6,074 nucleotides of DNA from Spirochaetales bacterium (GTDB lineage Bacteria; Spirochaetota; Spirochaetia; DSM-27196; SLAA01), in assembly GCA_007126415.1 (NCBI GenBank), contig SLBH01000326.1, positions 1-6,074 of the forward strand, given 5' to 3'. The number at the start of each line of letters is the position of its first letter. Position 1 is the first letter of the stretch. The position numbers and the translations under genes were made by a program. Below, piece after piece: positions 5,277 to 6,074 of this stretch. Below the pieces are notes generated by a model. The model was not told the origin of the DNA and searched no databases. It saw only the letters and a list, made by a program, of their open reading frames with translations.

Positions 5277-6074
5277 TTATACGAGATCACGTTTGATTGT
5301 GGTATCCCAGCTCTTGCTGAAGACCCTACTCTTACCTTCATAGGCGTCGAGGTCGGCGCGAATGCGAAACGCTTCTGCGTCGGAGGTTAAGAGCGTCCGC
5401 GTGACGGTGCGGACCTCCCAGTCACCGCGCGAGAAGCTCCTCTCCCAGATGGTTTCTCCACTCAGAGAGTCGTACTCATCTACGAAGTTGGAGTAAATCT
5501 CGGTTACCTTGCCGCGAATTACGAGGTCTATATCGTCAAGCCTGACGGTGCCGCTGTCGTGAACAACCTCGAGACGCGACTCCTCGCGCGCGAGGTCTCG
5601 AATCACGGTCCAAGATTCCTTCCCTGACACAAGCAAGGTCTTGTTGAGCGGCGGCGCTCCGGCCGGCGGATCAAAGGCTCGCAACGTCTCGTCGTCCGGG
5701 CGCGGAGGCCGAACCGGAAGATCCAGCACACTGGCCTCAGGGTATACGTGCAGCCGGGCAGGCCGCGGCGACGGCCACGCAAGCGGCCAGTAACTCGTCG
5801 ATACCGAGAGCCGGAACCGGTGTCCCGGAGGGAAGTCTTGCGCGATGTAGTTCATCGGTACGCGCACGCGGTAGCGTCGCCCCACGTCTAACGCGCTCGG
5901 GACCTCGTGTCCCTCTCGATGCGTAAGATTGAGCAACCCGTAAGTCACTCTCGTGGCTTTGTCGTCGGGCGCCACATCCGAGAGGCGCACCGCCACCATA
6001 GCTACCGGCTCGTTGGCGGCGAGCTCGAGTTCCACCACCGGCTGCCCGAGGATCTGGATGCCTTTCTCGAGCAC
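5277..6074 (-). CDS. CocE/NonD family hydrolase (peptidase S15-like), C-terminal part
   Basis: Only the C-terminal 265 residues are in the window; the frame is open to the right edge, and the GTG at 6074 is just an internal Val codon as far as can be told. The first half (about residues 5-125 of the fragment) is the beta-sandwich found at the C-terminus of CocE and X-Pro dipeptidyl-peptidases: GQPVVELELAANEP, VRLSDVAPDDKATRVTYG, LLNLTHR, the FPPGHRFRLSVSTSYWPLAWPSPRP region, and LDLPVR. The remaining 140 residues form a second beta-rich extension ending in W-D-x2-I-K-R-D-L-V, as in the long (about 670-residue) members. The alpha/beta-hydrolase domain with the Ser-Asp-His triad should lie outside, so catalysis cannot be checked. 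Family members cleave esters or amides, including X-Pro peptides and cocaine; the substrate here is unknown. The gene converges on srkA and shares no obvious function with it. Confidence 0.87.
   Translation of the reverse strand: MLEKGIQILGQPVVELELAANEPVAMVAVRLSDVAPDDKATRVTYGLLNLTHREGHEVPSALDVGRRYRVRVPMNYIAQDFPPGHRFRLSVSTSYWPLAWPSPRPARLHVYPEASVLDLPVRPPRPDDETLRAFDPPAGAPPLNKTLLVSGKESWTVIRDLAREESRLEVVHDSGTVRLDDIDLVIRGKVTEIYSNFVDEYDSLSGETIWERSFSRGDWEVRTVTRTLLTSDAEAFRIRADLDAYEGKSRVFSKSWDTTIKRDLV

Noticed and set aside
5255..5280. A possible terminator hairpin in the convergent gap
   Set aside because: The best pairings are only three or four base pairs with bulges, and no T-run follows on either strand.
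1..6074. CTCGAG occurs about 14 times, well above the one or two expected by chance
   Set aside because: Most copies I checked are in-frame Leu-Glu codon pairs (CTC GAG) using the preferred codons, so codon bias explains them without a DNA signal.

Overview
The window comes from a GC-rich bacterial chromosome. All six genes are ordinary in gene structure, and codons end mostly in G or C. No mobile element, phage gene, CRISPR array, tRNA or rRNA is visible. Phosphatidylcholine synthase, a SrkA-type kinase and tryptophanase together suggest a Gram-negative bacterium. Spirochaetota or Pseudomonadota are plausible, but no marker here settles the phylum.

Layout, left to right. (1) Minus-strand pair, 2301 down to 1: a 357-residue membrane protein with a voltage-sensor domain and no ion-conducting pore is followed 10 bases later by tryptophanase (tnaA-like), whose C-terminus runs off the left edge. 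The tryptophanase gene has no stop codon inside the window, so a search for closed reading frames misses it. The sequence translates without interruption from 1217 to 1. (2) A divergent intergenic region (2302-2417) with candidate overlapping promoters for the two directions. (3) A plus-strand group, 2418-5197: a PlsC-type acyltransferase, then phosphatidylcholine synthase (pcs) with its own candidate promoter and leader, then a SrkA/YihE-type Ser/Thr kinase 45 bases downstream. (4) A convergent gap (5198-5276) with no clear terminator. (5) The C-terminal part of a CocE/NonD (peptidase S15-like) hydrolase on the minus strand, entering from the right edge.

Functionally, the plus-strand group contains two phospholipid enzymes. 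PlsC-type enzymes acylate lysophospholipid precursors toward phosphatidic acid, and Pcs condenses CDP-diacylglycerol with choline to make phosphatidylcholine. The kinase may belong to an envelope-stress or general-stress function. The minus-strand pair is the most unusual part: a pore-less voltage-sensor protein appears to be translated with the enzyme that releases indole, pyruvate and ammonia from tryptophan. The usual TnaC leader peptide is not seen. Whether this is a real functional unit is inference, and the test is whether the gene pair is conserved in other genomes.
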